This document shows positions 1 to 9,919 of a stretch of 64,000 nucleotides of DNA, piece by piece (position 1 is the stretch's first letter; the number at the start of each line of letters is the position of its first letter). The DNA is from Deltaproteobacteria bacterium (lineage in GTDB: Bacteria > Myxococcota_A > Polyangia > DRWM01 > JAAZOP01). The stretch covers positions 1 to 64,000 of the forward strand of contig JACRCX010000025.1 in assembly GCA_016218815.1 (NCBI GenBank), in the 5' to 3' direction. The notes below the pieces were generated by a model. It ran no database searches, was not told where the DNA came from, and worked only from the letters and a program-made list of their open reading frames with translations. The position numbers and the translations under genes were made by a program.

Positions 1-108
1 CCCCAGCGGGGCCTTCCCGACGTGCTGGCCCCCAACGGGGGCTTCCCCACGTGGCCAGCCCCCAGGGGGGGCTTCCCTTCGCCCCAGGCCCCCTCGGGGG
101 GGCCTTCC
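1..108. repeat. Tandem array of 30-bp hairpin units
   Basis: Units begin at 29, 59 and 89, an exact 30-bp step, with a partial copy running into the left window edge. Each unit is a run of C, 2-4 other bases, a run of G and then CTTCC, so each can fold into a small G:C hairpin; the roughly 10 bp that follow differ between units. The array lies just beyond the 3' end of the minus-strand thiolase gene. It may extend left of the window. No function is evident. Confidence 0.7.
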
Positions 109-113
109 TAAAC

Positions 114-165
114 CCACGCCCTCTGGGCGTGGTCGTTTAGTGGTGAATCCCGTCTCCGCGCCCTT
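114..165. terminator. Hairpin, possible terminator, plus repeat fragment
   Basis: CCACGCCC and GGGCGTGG (114-121, 125-132) form a perfect 8-bp stem with a 3-nt loop between the thiolase stop and the 30-bp array, in the right place to end the panD-thiolase transcript. There is no long T tract on either side. Positions 137-165 (GGTGAATCCCGTCTCCGCGC) resemble the outer part of the inverted repeats near 51.08 kb, so a fragment of that family lies here too. Confidence 0.45.
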
Positions 166-187
166 CCATCCCTCCGCGCCCTCTTCG

Positions 188-1363
188 CTACCGCTCCAGC
201 AGGATGGCCTTGCCCATGCCGCCGCCGACGCAGAGGGTGGCGAGGCCGCGGCGGGCGTTGCGGAGCTTCAGTTCGTGGAGGAGGGTCAGGACGAGGCGGG
301 TGCCGGTGGCGCCGACGGGGTGGCCGAGGGCGATGCCGGAGCCGTTGACGTTGGTGCGCGAGCGGTCGAGCCCCAGCTCCTTCTCGCAGCCGAGGTACTG
401 GGCGGCGAAGGCCTCGTTGCACTCGATGAGATCGATGTCGGACAGCGTCAGCTTGCGGCGTTCGAGCAGCTTGCGGACGGCTGGGACGGGGCCGAGGCCC
501 ATGAAGGCGGGGTCGACGCCGGCGACCTGGTGGTCGACGATGCGGCCGAGGTACGGGATGCCGCGGCGGTCGGCCCGGGAGCGGGCCATGAGGACGACGG
601 CGGCGCCGCCGTCGTTGATCGACGAGGAGCTGCCGGCGGTGACGGTGCCGTTCTTGTCGAAGGCGGGGCGGAGAGCGGCGAGGCTCTCCAGGGTGGTCTC
701 GCGGCGCGGGTTCTCGTCGACCTCGAAGCGGGTGGGCGGGCCCTTCTTCTTCGGGATCTCGACGGGGATGATCTCGTCCTTGAACCGGCCGGAGTCGATC
801 GCCGCGAGGGCGCGCCGGTGGCTGGTGTACGACAGCTCGTCCTGCGCCTCGCGGGTGATGCCGAGCTTCTTGGCGATGTTCTCGGCGGTGATCCCCATGT
901 GGATGCCGAGCAGCGGGTCGGTCAGGCCCTCGGTGAGCTGGTCGGTGACCTTGCCGTCCCACATGCGGCCGCCCCAGCGGTAGTCCTTGAGGGCGTAGGG
1001 CACGCGGCTCATCGACTCCACGCCGCCGGCCAGGACGATCTGCGCGGCGCCGGTCTGGATCTCCATGGCGCCGAAGACGATCGACTGGATGCCGGAGGCG
1101 CACTGGCGCTGGATGGTGGCGGCGGGGACGTGATGGGGGATCCCGGCGGACAGCGAGATGCAGCGGGAGGGGTTGATCTCGTCGGAGCGCATCATGCAGC
1201 AGCCGAAGAGGACGTCCTCGATCTCGGCCGGGTCGATGCCGGCGCGGCGGATGGCCTCCTTGGCGGCGGTGACGCCGAGGGTGACGGCGGGGACGTCGCG
1301 GAGGCCCCCGCCGAAGACGCCGATGGCGGTGCGGGCGCCGGCGACGACGACGACTTCTTCCAT
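188..1363 (-). CDS. Thiolase (acetyl-CoA acetyltransferase family)
   Basis: 391-aa thiolase-superfamily enzyme that condenses or cleaves acyl-CoA thioesters in the cytoplasm. Visible family motifs are the nucleophile region CASGIQSI near residue 87, the GGVESMS block, the His motif GHPVGATG and the C-terminal CVGGGMGKA with the second catalytic cysteine. I start at the ATG at 1363, because GAGGAGAG lies just upstream of it; an in-frame ATG at 1378 has no such site. It follows panD by about 30 nt on the same strand, so the two are probably co-transcribed. Whether it acts in biosynthesis (PhaA/AtoB type) or beta-oxidation (FadA type) cannot be told: no partner hydratase or dehydrogenase gene is adjacent. 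Confidence 0.9.
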   Translation of the reverse strand: MEEVVVVAGARTAIGVFGGGLRDVPAVTLGVTAAKEAIRRAGIDPAEIEDVLFGCCMMRSDEINPSRCISLSAGIPHHVPAATIQRQCASGIQSIVFGAMEIQTGAAQIVLAGGVESMSRVPYALKDYRWGGRMWDGKVTDQLTEGLTDPLLGIHMGITAENIAKKLGITREAQDELSYTSHRRALAAIDSGRFKDEIIPVEIPKKKGPPTRFEVDENPRRETTLESLAALRPAFDKNGTVTAGSSSSINDGGAAVVLMARSRADRRGIPYLGRIVDHQVAGVDPAFMGLGPVPAVRKLLERRKLTLSDIDLIECNEAFAAQYLGCEKELGLDRSRTNVNGSGIALGHPVGATGTRLVLTLLHELKLRNARRGLATLCVGGGMGKAILLER

Positions 1364-1394
1364 GTTCTCTCTCCTCATGACGGGCGCGGGCGGT

Positions 1395-1826
1395 TCACGC
1401 CTGCGGCACGACGGCCTTCGGGGGGCGCGCGGCGCCGGCGCGGCGGGGCCGACCGGGGCCGGCGACCTCGGGGGCGTGTCCGACGATGCGGTTCTTGCGG
1501 TCGACGCGCACGACGCGCGGGACGTGCCGCCGGAGCTCGGCCGGGGTGAGCTGGGCGAAGGTGGCGATGATCACGAGGTCGCCGGGGGAGTTGCCGTGGG
1601 CGGCGGCGCCGTTGATGCAGATGACGCCCGAGTCCCTCGGGCCCTCGATGGCGTAGGTGACCACGCGGGTGCCGCGGGTGACGTTCCAGACGTGGACCAT
1701 CTCGAAGGGCAGGATGTCGGCCGCCTCGAGCAGCCGTTTGTCGATCGAGACGGAGCCTTCGTAGTTGACGTCGGCGTGCGTCACGGTGGCCCTGTGGATC
1801 TTGGACTTGAAGATCGTGCGGACCAT
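1395..1826 (-). CDS. panD: Aspartate 1-decarboxylase
   Basis: 143-aa PanD proenzyme. It decarboxylates L-aspartate to beta-alanine for pantothenate and CoA synthesis, using a pyruvoyl group made by self-cleavage. The cleavage site is visible as YEGSVSID (Gly-Ser at about residues 23-25), and the body carries the family blocks [18 protein letters not shown] and [18 protein letters not shown]. The C-terminus is longer than the usual ~126 residues and ends in an Arg/Pro/Ala-rich tail. A strong site, GAGGAGGTCG, precedes the ATG. It is first in a probable two-gene transcript with the thiolase; CoA precursor synthesis beside a CoA-dependent enzyme may be chance. Confidence 0.95.
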   Translation of the reverse strand: MVRTIFKSKIHRATVTHADVNYEGSVSIDKRLLEAADILPFEMVHVWNVTRGTRVVTYAIEGPRDSGVICINGAAAHGNSPGDLVIIATFAQLTPAELRRHVPRVVRVDRKNRIVGHAPEVAGPGRPRRAGAARPPKAVVPQA

Positions 1827-1959
1827 GGGTTCGACCTCCTCGTGGCGTCCCGGTTATTTCCGGGTACACCCGCGTAGCCCCGCCCCCGCGAAGCAGGGAA
1901 ACGGTACGGGATCGGAATGGGGAAATCAAGCGCTTGCGGAACGTCCTGGGATTCGACGT

Positions 1960-2035
1960 CAACGCGCCGAATGGCAACGCGCCACCTGGCAACGCGCCGC
2001 ATCCGCTTGACCCGGGCCGGTCCCCGGTCCATCAT
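1960..2035 (+). promoter_or_regulatory. Promoter with three phased 9-bp direct repeats
   Basis: CAACGCGCC occurs at 1960, 1975 and 1990, an exact 15-bp step. Immediately downstream is a candidate promoter, TTGACC (2007-2012), 17 nt, CATCAT (2030-2035), for the lipoprotein gene starting at 2090. The direct repeats lie where an activator would bind. The -10 box is a weak match. Confidence 0.5.
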
Positions 2036-2089
2036 TCGAGCATCGGTTGTTGGCTCGGGTCGGGAGCGCCGGCCGGAAGGAGGGGATCG

Positions 2090-5000
2090 ATGGACCAGCG
2101 GGCTTCGCGGTTTCTCGGGACAGCTCTTGGCGTCGCGTTGCTGCTCGGAACATGCTCGTGCCGGACAATGGTCCCACTTGGGGGGGGGGGGGGGCGCAGG
2201 CCCGCTTTCGTCATGGATCGCCACGCGATCGGTTAGCGCGCTGCTGAGTCGACTTCCGGGCGAGGATTGGCGGACCGTACCCGACCAACTGCACACCGTT
2301 CGCTCGTTCGAGGACAGCCTCGAAGATGTGCTGAACTCGGTCCGCGTCCAGCTAGACCCCATCCTCGGGCGTTCGGTCATGGTATGGATCGATGCCGAGC
2401 GAGCGGAGGGATCCTTCGGGCCGGACCGATCCTTGCGGGCGCTGGGGCCATGGGAGACGGATCCCGAGACGGGGCCCTTCCCGCTGTTCATGGCCGACTT
2501 CGACGAACTCCAGGAAGCGATCAACGTGATCTGCGACTCATCGCCCGCGACGGACGACGCCTGCCCGCTGGCGCAGATGCTCAGCCTGTTGGGCACAGAC
2601 ACCCGCTGTCCGATGCAGGATGACCTCACGGGCTGCGACCCGATCGGTACGTTCGAAGGCAGGATGACGGACCAGGTTCGCGCCAGCCTCGACCACCTGA
2701 TCCTGACGCTCGCCGATGTCGACGTTGAATGGGTGAAATCACCGATTCCCGGTGACGACCGGCCGGTGCTCGACATCAAGTACACCCTGGACGTCGACGT
2801 GGCCTTGGCGGACTCCGCGGATTACTTCTTGGAGTTGGACTGGTCGAGTCTCTCGGCCCACGTGCTGATTCCGTTTCACGCAGGTGACGCGCATTGCGCT
2901 GGAGGCTGCTGCGCGGGCGGAAACTGCGATCCGGCGACAAGGTCTCCCAGCATGGACTGGCCTGGATTCTCCGCCGAGGAATGGGACCACACCTGGGGCA
3001 GCGCGAATCTGGTGATGGACGAGCCGCTCGACGGCCAGGACTTCGATGGATTCCACATGGATTGGAATCTCGACATCTACGTCGAGTACTGGGTCTATCC
3101 GGCGATGATCGCGTACTACACGTTCGGATGGCTTCCGCTCGGGCTCTGGGACTTCGGGGCCGGGTTGGGATGCGCATGGGGGTGGCGGGACGCCTGCGAG
3201 GGCGCGCTCAACGTCAGCCAGCTGTTCACGGAGATCTGGGACATCCCCGACACGGTCACGGATCAGGCGCGGGACGGGATGCTCGATCTGACTCATGGAG
3301 TCGCGACCTTCGCGGCGTCGTACGTCCAGTTCCTTCCCGCCCTGGGCGAAACCGCTATTCGCGAAAGCGCCCCCGCGGGTGAGTTCAGCTTCGACTGCTT
3401 GCGGAACGGATGCTCGATCGACCTTGGGGGAGGTAGGACATTCGCGGTGGACGCACAACCATACACGGTCGTGCGCCTGATGGAGGGCTCGGCCGGAGCA
3501 AGCCGCTACTGGTGGAACGCGCTGGCGGGTCCACTGGAGGAGATGGACTCCGCGGCGTCGGGTGCGCGATTCGAGTTCGCGGACGTGTGGAGCGGTGTCG
3601 ACCCAGCGACGGGCGATCGACGAGCCGAGTTCGCCCTCACGAGCGACCTGGACTGCGACGAGTTGGCCGACCCGGACGACCTCTGTCCGTTGAGCTGCGC
3701 GCCGGAATTCGGCGGGTGGGACGGGGACGGGGACGCGATCGGCGACGACTGCGACTATTGCCGGCTGACGCGCCGGACGGACACGTTGCCGCCCCGGTGG
3801 TCCCTGGACTACAACCGATCACCGTCCACCGCGGTGGCGGCTCCGTCCGACCAGGACGCAGACGGGGTGGGGACTCGTTGCGACCTCTGCCCTGATCGGG
3901 CGGCACAACTCGACGGTCTACTGCGCGGCGACGAAGAGGGGACCATTCCCGAGTCCGGAGGGTCGACCGGAGGCCTGGATGGCGATCACGACGGCGTCGG
4001 CGATCGATGCGACAACTGCGAGACGACGCCCAACCGGGACCAGTGGAACTGCAACGCGCAGGACGAGTTTCTCGACGGCTTCCTGACGAGACCCTCGACC
4101 CCGGCGGCCAAGGGCGTCGGCGACGCCTGCGATCCGACGCCGTGCGTCGATTCCTGCCGGGGCGGCGACTTGTTCCGGAACGAGCCGGAGCTGGCCTGGC
4201 CCCGCGGCGACTTTTTTGGCGCGGGCGACCGGGAGCCGATCACCGCGTACGTCTGTCCGGTGGGGTCGGACATGACCGCGCTGCCGGCGGTGCGCCTCCG
4301 CACGCGCGCGCGCGGATGTAGTTGCGACCCGAGCGCCTACCTGCGTGCGGTGAGGGGGGAGGATCTCACTTGTTTCCGCGAGGCCTGTCCCGACGATGGT
4401 GCGGTTGGCACCGGTTTCGACGACGTCGTTGATGTCACGCACGGCGTTCCCAACGATCGGATCTCCTACGTCTATCGGCCGCTATACCACGGCGCCGCGA
4501 GCCTCGGCTTCGAAGGGACGCCGTTCTCGCAGACCGGACGGATCTCCTACTGGCAGCCGACGGGCACCGATGAGACGACGGACCGCGTGACCGAGCAGAA
4601 GTGGTACTGGATCGATCAGCTCTGCGGCGGGGGAACGGAGGGATGTACGCAACAGGTGCGGATGTGGTTCAAGCCGGAGGAGGTTCCGGACTGGATGACG
4701 GGGCCTTTCGACCCCGACCGCGGCAACACCTACAGCGACTGGCATTTCACGAACGCGGATGTGATGATCCACCTTCCGCCCGACGAACTGCGCCCGCCCG
4801 TCGGTGGCGGCGACAGCCTGACCGGGCCGTTCGACATCAACGAAGACGGCACCTTCTCGCCCAGCACCTGGGTTTTGGCAGACATCATCGACATCCTCTG
4901 CTGGGCGGCGGCATGTCCGGACTGGCTGGAAGGGCTGCTCTTCGAGGTTTCCGGGGAGCAGGTCGCCGGGCTCACGGTCACGAGCTGGACCAAGGAGGGG

Positions 5001-7040
5001 AACAACCTCGGCTGGGTGATCGGGTCGAAAATGGCCACCGGCCAGTTGTTCGATCTCAAGCGGGCGAGCATCGCCTTCGCCTTCGATCGCAACGGTGACC
5101 CGAACCGGTACTGGACTTTCGGCGGGGTCGAGTCGGACGGCAACTTCACCGAGGAGATGTGGACGGGCAGGCTGGCGGTGCTGGACGAGTCCGGGGTGAA
5201 GCGCTACGTGGGACCCGAGGGACTGCCGGTGCCCCTGAGCAAGGGTGCCCAACCCGACCCGCTCAACGTGTTCTTCGAGCTCGGGCAGGTGCCGCGGGCG
5301 GACAACTGGCCGGCCGCCCGGGCGGGGGCCGCACTGGCGTGCACGGGGGGGGTGACGGCGGCGGCGATCGGACAGTGCGGGAACCTCTGCCCGAAGCCGG
5401 AAGTCGCGATGGGGCTCCAGCCGCCTCCGGACGGCGTCACGCAATCCGCCGGGAAATTGATCCTGGTCGGCGGCGAGGGTGACGCCGGACCGCTGGCCGA
5501 CATCTGGCTGTACGACGAGACGGCGACGAACACAAAGCCCCCCGGTACCATCTCCTCCAATCCGGGCCCGTGGCCGTCGGGATGGCGGAAGGTGGGGGTC
5601 CTTCCGGCGCCGGCCGGCGGGCTGACGGACGCGGGGACCGTCCAGGTCGGCCGAAACCTGTACCTCGTCGGCGGGCGAAATGCGACCGGACCGGTCGCCG
5701 AGGTCTACCGCGTGAACCTCGACACCGGTCTGGCCGACAGGATGCCCGCGGCGACCACGACCATGCCTGCGCGGATGCGTCCCGCGGTGACCTATGACGC
5801 GGCGAAGCGGAGCCTCCTGGTGTTCGGCGGCCTGGATGCGTCGAATCATCCGCTTACCGACCTGTGGGCGTTCGACGTCGATGCTGGACGATGGTCGCAG
5901 GTCGCCGGGACGTGTTCCGGAACGGGGTGTCCGGTCGTGACGGGCAGCGAGCAACTCGTGGTGGACCCACGTACGGGGGAGGTCACCGTCATCGGCAGCA
6001 GGGGCACCACGTCGAACGGCGAGTACGGCTGGGTCCTGAAGGACGGCGAGTGGCGGAGCAAGAGCGAGCAATTCCAGGAGGACCTTGGCGCCGACTGCGA
6101 CGGCGATACGGCGCCGGAAACGCTGGTCGGCGCCCGATGCGGCGCCGGCGGCGACGGATTCCCGTCCTACGGCCGGGTGCGATGCGACGGTGCGACGACG
6201 TCGTGCCGGACGCCGGTGGCGCCTGCGGCGAGCGTTTGGGAGTACCGGATGCCTGGGTTGCGCGCCGTCGCTCGCCACGAGGCGGATATCCTGACGCTCC
6301 AGGACCGGACGCTCGACCGCTACGCGTTCGACGAAGAGGGCCGACTGCAATGGGTCCAGACGATCGACCTCGTCCGAGCCGGCCGCGATGTGGCCACGAC
6401 GTGGGAGGCCGCGTTGGTCGCCGACGGAGAAGGGGTGTCCGTCTACCGCCTTGATGACGGTTGTCTGCTGGCCGGGGTGGAGACGTGCGGCCAGGCGCGA
6501 CGGATCTTCGTCGAATGGCCGCTCGCCTACGTGGTCGGGCTCCGTTCCATTCTGGTCCTGGACGTGACCGACCCGGCGGCGCCCGTGACGGTGCAGACGG
6601 TGGGCATCGTGCCGGGGCGGCGCGGGACGAGCACGACCTCGGGCCCCGCGTGTTCCTGGCTCGACACGACCGTCGACCGGCTGTGCGACGCGACGGGCGC
6701 GTGCGGCGCGTTCGGGAGAATGGCCGCGGCCTACGACGACCGGCGCGTGTTTCTCGAGATCCTCGGCTCGCTGGAAGTCATCGACTTCCGGACGGGCGGG
6801 CCGCCCGTCCTGGCGGGCTCCGTCCCGGTCGGCTTCCTGAAGGACATGGCCGCGGAGGACGGGTTCCTCTACGGGAATCGTCCGGGCCGTCATACCGCCG
6901 TACTCGCCGAGCTGCCGGACGGCACGTGGCAGGCGGCGGGCAGCCACGACGTTCCGGTGTGGGTTGAAGGGGTGGTTGACGTGGCGCCGTGGTCGGTGCG
7001 ATGGGAAAGGAACCGGCTTGAGATCGCCCGCAAGCAGTAG
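2090..7040 (+). CDS. Large Kelch/LVIVD lipoprotein, frame broken at 15-G tract
   Basis: About 1650 residues if the frame is restored. A strong ribosome site (GGAAGGAGG) precedes the ATG at 2090, which opens a lipoprotein signal peptide ending LLGTCSC. After about 30 codons the frame meets 15 consecutive G (2180-2194) and stops at 2236; removing one G joins it to the reading frame that runs to 7040. The body has thrombospondin type-3-like Ca-binding repeats (DGDGDAIGDDCD and two more, residues ~540-660), three Kelch repeats (VGGEGDAGPLADIWLY and two others, ~1120-1290) and LVIVD-like repeats near the C-terminus (~1450-1590). It is probably an outer-surface protein of unknown role. The break could be an assembly error, a phase-variation switch or a recent mutation. 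An ATG at 1917 in the downstream frame lacks a signal peptide and is unlikely to be the start. Confidence 0.75.
2180..2194 (+). repeat. 15-nt poly-G homopolymer in lipoprotein gene
   Basis: Fifteen G in a row at codon ~31 of the lipoprotein starting at 2090. One fewer G would put signal peptide and body in the same frame. It is the longest homopolymer noticed in the window and sits directly after the lipobox, a typical place for slipped-strand on/off switching. A miscounted homopolymer in the read data is equally compatible. Confidence 0.8.
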
Positions 7041-8583
7041 GTTCAGGGCGAGCGATCTCGCGGGGCTGGTCGTCCTCCAAGTCGCGTGCGGCGGATGCCC
7101 CTCATCGCCCGCGCCCGACGCGGCGGAGGCCGATGCGCCGTGCACTGCGGCTTGGTGCAGCACCCACTGCGCCACCGCAGGCACCTGCTCGGCGGGCTGC
7201 GTGGATTGGCGATGCCGGTGCATGGATGCGTGCGGTGACGCACCTGATGTGGACGACGGAGCCGATCGGCCCGACGTCTCACCGGACGGCGAATCCGACG
7301 TTGACGACGCCGATGCGCGCGATACCGACGCACTCGACGGGGACCGGGGCGACCTGTTCGACGTCGACCTCGATGCGGGCCCGTGCCCGTACCGGGCATC
7401 CGGTGAGACCAGGGCGGGCGCGTCGGCCAGCATCTCGTGCAGGAGGGTCACGATCTGGGAAAACGAGTACGCCTCGCTGTTCTTCTCAGGGGACGGTGAT
7501 CGAATCGTGGTCAGCGGTGGGGTTTCCTCGGGAATGGGCTCCGCGGAGTACATCGGCCTCTGCCTGTGGGAGTATCGTCGTTCCACGGGTTGCTCCCGGG
7601 TTGTTCATTCGGCGTTGACGCCGGTAGGCTCGACCTCGCGGCCCAGCCCCGCGTCCATCGAGGGCACGCAGGTCGCGTATGCGTGGGATTGGCTTCCCAC
7701 CGCGGATACGCACCATTGCCTCGTGGGGTTGCTCGACCTGGAGTCGGGCGAGGACAGGACGCTGGCGAGCAGCGATTCGAGATTCCGGCCCGGGGGTTGG
7801 GGCGGTTGTTCGATGATCTCCGTCCGGCTCGAGTACCCCTGGGTCGTCTGGGCGGACAACCGGGAGGTGCCGCTCGCACCGCCCGATGGGACCAGCTACC
7901 GCTGGGATGCGCTCGCGACGAACATCGACACGGGAGAGGTCATCAACCTCAGCGTCGATCCGACGACATCCGAGCATCTCTGGGACTCGGTGTACCACGT
8001 GGACTTGGACGACGGGCTGGCGGTCTTCGAAGCGGCGTGGGGCGGGCGGCCGGGTACCGGCCCGTACCGCGAAGAGATCGTTGGTGCGCACCTGGTCAGC
8101 GGAGACCGCCGGCAGTTCACCGATGCGCCGGGGGATCAGTGGTACCCCGTCCTCGGATCCTCCTGGATCGCCTGGCTGGACCAACGCAGCCACCTGGAGT
8201 GCGACCGATTCACCCCTTGTTCGACGGACATCTACGGATTCAACCTGGGTACAGGCACGGAGCAGACCCTGGTCGTTGCGGGGGACTCGATGCAGGGCGA
8301 GGAAGTCGACGCGGAGGGTCCGTGGGTCGTGTACGAGGACCAGCGGGGGGGGGACGATCCCACGCACGACCGGGATCGGGAGCAGGACATCTACGCCTTG
8401 CACCTGCCGACGATGACCGAGATCCAGGTCACCGACTGGCCGGGATACGAAAGAATCCCGCGCGCCTACCGTCGAGAGGACGGAAGCTATGGGGTCGTGC
8501 TGGCGTTCGAGTTGGACCGTCCGTCCGCCCTCTACCGGGTATGGGACTGCGACCTGCCCGAACCGGGCGGCGCGGCGGAGTGA
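7018..8583 (+). CDS. Lipoprotein with TolB-like beta-propeller
   Basis: 521 residues from a TTG at 7018, preceded by GGAAAGGA at 7004-7011. The start gives a short basic N-terminus, then LAGLVVLQVACGGC, a good lipobox, so I prefer it to the longer TTG at 6964. A Cys-rich patch and an Asp-rich linker (residues ~30-110) follow, then repeated segments of the type LDLESGEDRTL and NIDTGEVINLS, and WVVYEDQRGG/DIYALHLPT, typical of WD40-like/TolB propeller blades. It overlaps the end of the upstream lipoprotein gene by 23 nt, so translation is probably coupled. Likely a cell-surface protein; no catalytic residues recognised. Confidence 0.8.
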   Translation: MRSPASSRFRASDLAGLVVLQVACGGCPSSPAPDAAEADAPCTAAWCSTHCATAGTCSAGCVDWRCRCMDACGDAPDVDDGADRPDVSPDGESDVDDADARDTDALDGDRGDLFDVDLDAGPCPYRASGETRAGASASISCRRVTIWENEYASLFFSGDGDRIVVSGGVSSGMGSAEYIGLCLWEYRRSTGCSRVVHSALTPVGSTSRPSPASIEGTQVAYAWDWLPTADTHHCLVGLLDLESGEDRTLASSDSRFRPGGWGGCSMISVRLEYPWVVWADNREVPLAPPDGTSYRWDALATNIDTGEVINLSVDPTTSEHLWDSVYHVDLDDGLAVFEAAWGGRPGTGPYREEIVGAHLVSGDRRQFTDAPGDQWYPVLGSSWIAWLDQRSHLECDRFTPCSTDIYGFNLGTGTEQTLVVAGDSMQGEEVDAEGPWVVYEDQRGGDDPTHDRDREQDIYALHLPTMTEIQVTDWPGYERIPRAYRREDGSYGVVLAFELDRPSALYRVWDCDLPEPGGAAE

Positions 8584-8654
8584 CTCCGGCGCGCCGACGA
8601 TGGCGCAAGAGCGCTTGGTTTCAACGGCCCGCCATGTGGCCGGACCCCCCACCA

Positions 8655-8750
8655 CCCAACCGGGCTCCAGCCCGCGGCCGCGCTCGTCCGCGGCCGCGCT
8701 CGTCCAGCGGGTCACGAGCGATCCGCCGCAGGCTGAAGCCTGCGGTTCGG
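8655..8750. repeat. REP-like double palindrome, copy 1
   Basis: The right half is CCGCAGGC TGAA GCCTGCGG followed by TTCGG (8726-8750), an 8-bp stem with a TGAA loop. The same right half occurs at 14768 and 58351 with G:C where this copy has A:T, a compensatory change that keeps the stem. The left half contains a related arm, CGGGCTCCAGCCCG. It lies in the gap before rpsB. Confidence 0.7.
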
Positions 8751-8823
8751 AGGGGAGGCCGAGCCGTTCGTCACGCGGTTTCGCCGCACGTCGCGTGCTA
8801 ATCCCAGGTCCTGCACTCCGTGA

Positions 8824-8852
8824 TTGCACCCCGATCCGGCGTATGGTATACG
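8824..8852 (+). promoter_or_regulatory. Promoter of rpsB-tsf-pyrH-frr operon
   Basis: TTGCAC (8824-8829), 17 nt, TATACG (8847-8852), about 70 nt upstream of the rpsB ATG. It is the only good sigma-70 match in the gap. Confidence 0.55.
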
Positions 8853-8925
8853 GGCGCCTCGCCGTCGCCGGGCGGAAGGGTGGGCGACGAGCAGTGGCGT
8901 GTGCCACGGGGAAAGGAGCGCGTTC

Positions 8926-9864
8926 ATGCCCGATCTCGTCAACGGTGCCGCGGGAGCGGCGGAGCAGCCGCCGGTGGCCGTGGAAGCGGCCGTCGAGCCC
9001 TCGCAGAAGGCGAAGGGCCCCGTGGGTCCGATCAGCATGCGGGATCTGATCGATGCCGGGATGCACTTCGGCCATCGGACCACGCGCTGGAACCCGAAGA
9101 TGCGGCCCTACATCTACGGGACGCGCAGCGGCATCCACATCATCGACCTGCAGCAGACGTTGCCGCTGTTCCGCAAGGCCTACCGGTTCATCACCGAGGT
9201 CGTGGGCCACGGCCACCACGTCCTGTTCGTCGGCACGAAGAAGCAGGCGCAGGAGATCGTGGCGGAGGAGGCCGGCCGGGCGGGCATGCACTACGTGAAC
9301 ACCCGCTGGCTGGGCGGCACCTTGACGAACTACGACACGATCAAGAAGTCGCTCGACCGGCTGAAGGAGACCGAGCGTCGGCTGGCGGACGGCTCGTACT
9401 CCGACTTGAAGAAGAAGGAGCAGCTCAAGATCGAGAAGGAGCGCGAACGGATCGAGAAGAACCTGCTGGGCATCAAGCAGATGACGGCGCTGCCCGGGGC
9501 GCTGTTCATCGTCGACCCGCAGAACGAGGAGAACGGGGTGCGCGAGGCGCGGCGGCTGGGCATTCCGGTGGTGGCGCTCCTGGACACGAACTGCGATCCG
9601 GACCTGGCCGACTACCCGATTCCCGGCAACGACGACGCGATGCGGTCGATCCGCCTCGTCACGGCGAAGATGGCGGATGCGTGCATCGAGGGCCAGGCGC
9701 GGCGGCGGGAGTACGCGGCGGGGAAGCACGAGAAGGCCGACGACTTCGTCGCGGCGCCGACGACCGGCTCGGGGCCGCCCGTGGAGTACGCGGCGCGGCG
9801 CGGCCGGGGCGGTCCGCCCCGCGGCGGCCGGCGAGGACGCGGCGAGGGCGACGCCGGCCGGTAG
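8926..9864 (+). CDS. rpsB: 30S ribosomal protein S2
   Basis: 312 aa, longer than the usual ~240. Core S2 sequence is clear ([63 protein letters not shown]). The start is the ATG at 8926, preceded by GAAAGGAG. There is a ~35-residue Ala/Val-rich N-terminal extension and a ~50-residue C-terminal tail rich in Arg and Gly ([13 protein letters not shown]). S2 binds the 30S head-body junction late in assembly and is needed for S1 attachment. First gene of the rpsB-tsf-pyrH-frr operon. Confidence 0.97.
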   Translation: MPDLVNGAAGAAEQPPVAVEAAVEPSQKAKGPVGPISMRDLIDAGMHFGHRTTRWNPKMRPYIYGTRSGIHIIDLQQTLPLFRKAYRFITEVVGHGHHVLFVGTKKQAQEIVAEEAGRAGMHYVNTRWLGGTLTNYDTIKKSLDRLKETERRLADGSYSDLKKKEQLKIEKERERIEKNLLGIKQMTALPGALFIVDPQNEENGVREARRLGIPVVALLDTNCDPDLADYPIPGNDDAMRSIRLVTAKMADACIEGQARRREYAAGKHEKADDFVAAPTTGSGPPVEYAARRGRGGPPRGGRRGRGEGDAGR

Positions 9865-9919
9865 TTCCATCCCACGGTCGCTCCGGGGCCGGGTCCCCGG
9901 GGCGCGGAGGCGAAATCCG

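Larger units (their letters stand above)
8584..8925. other. Intergenic region before rpsB
   Basis: No gene seen. It holds a REP-like palindrome pair (8655-8750), including two tandem copies of GCGGCCGCGCTCGTCC (about 8673-8705), and the ribosomal operon promoter at 8824-8852. Confidence 0.6.

Noticed and set aside
1..108. CRISPR array
   Set aside because: Units are self-complementary C/G-run hairpins with only ~10 bp of variable sequence between, no conserved repeat of CRISPR length, and no cas genes.
1917..2089. ATG at 1917 as start of the Kelch lipoprotein
   Set aside because: It gives no signal peptide and reads through the promoter and direct repeats as low-quality sequence; the 2090 start has a strong ribosome site and lipobox.
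8345..8353. Nine-G run as a second frameshift site
   Set aside because: The propeller protein reads through it in one frame with sensible sequence on both sides.
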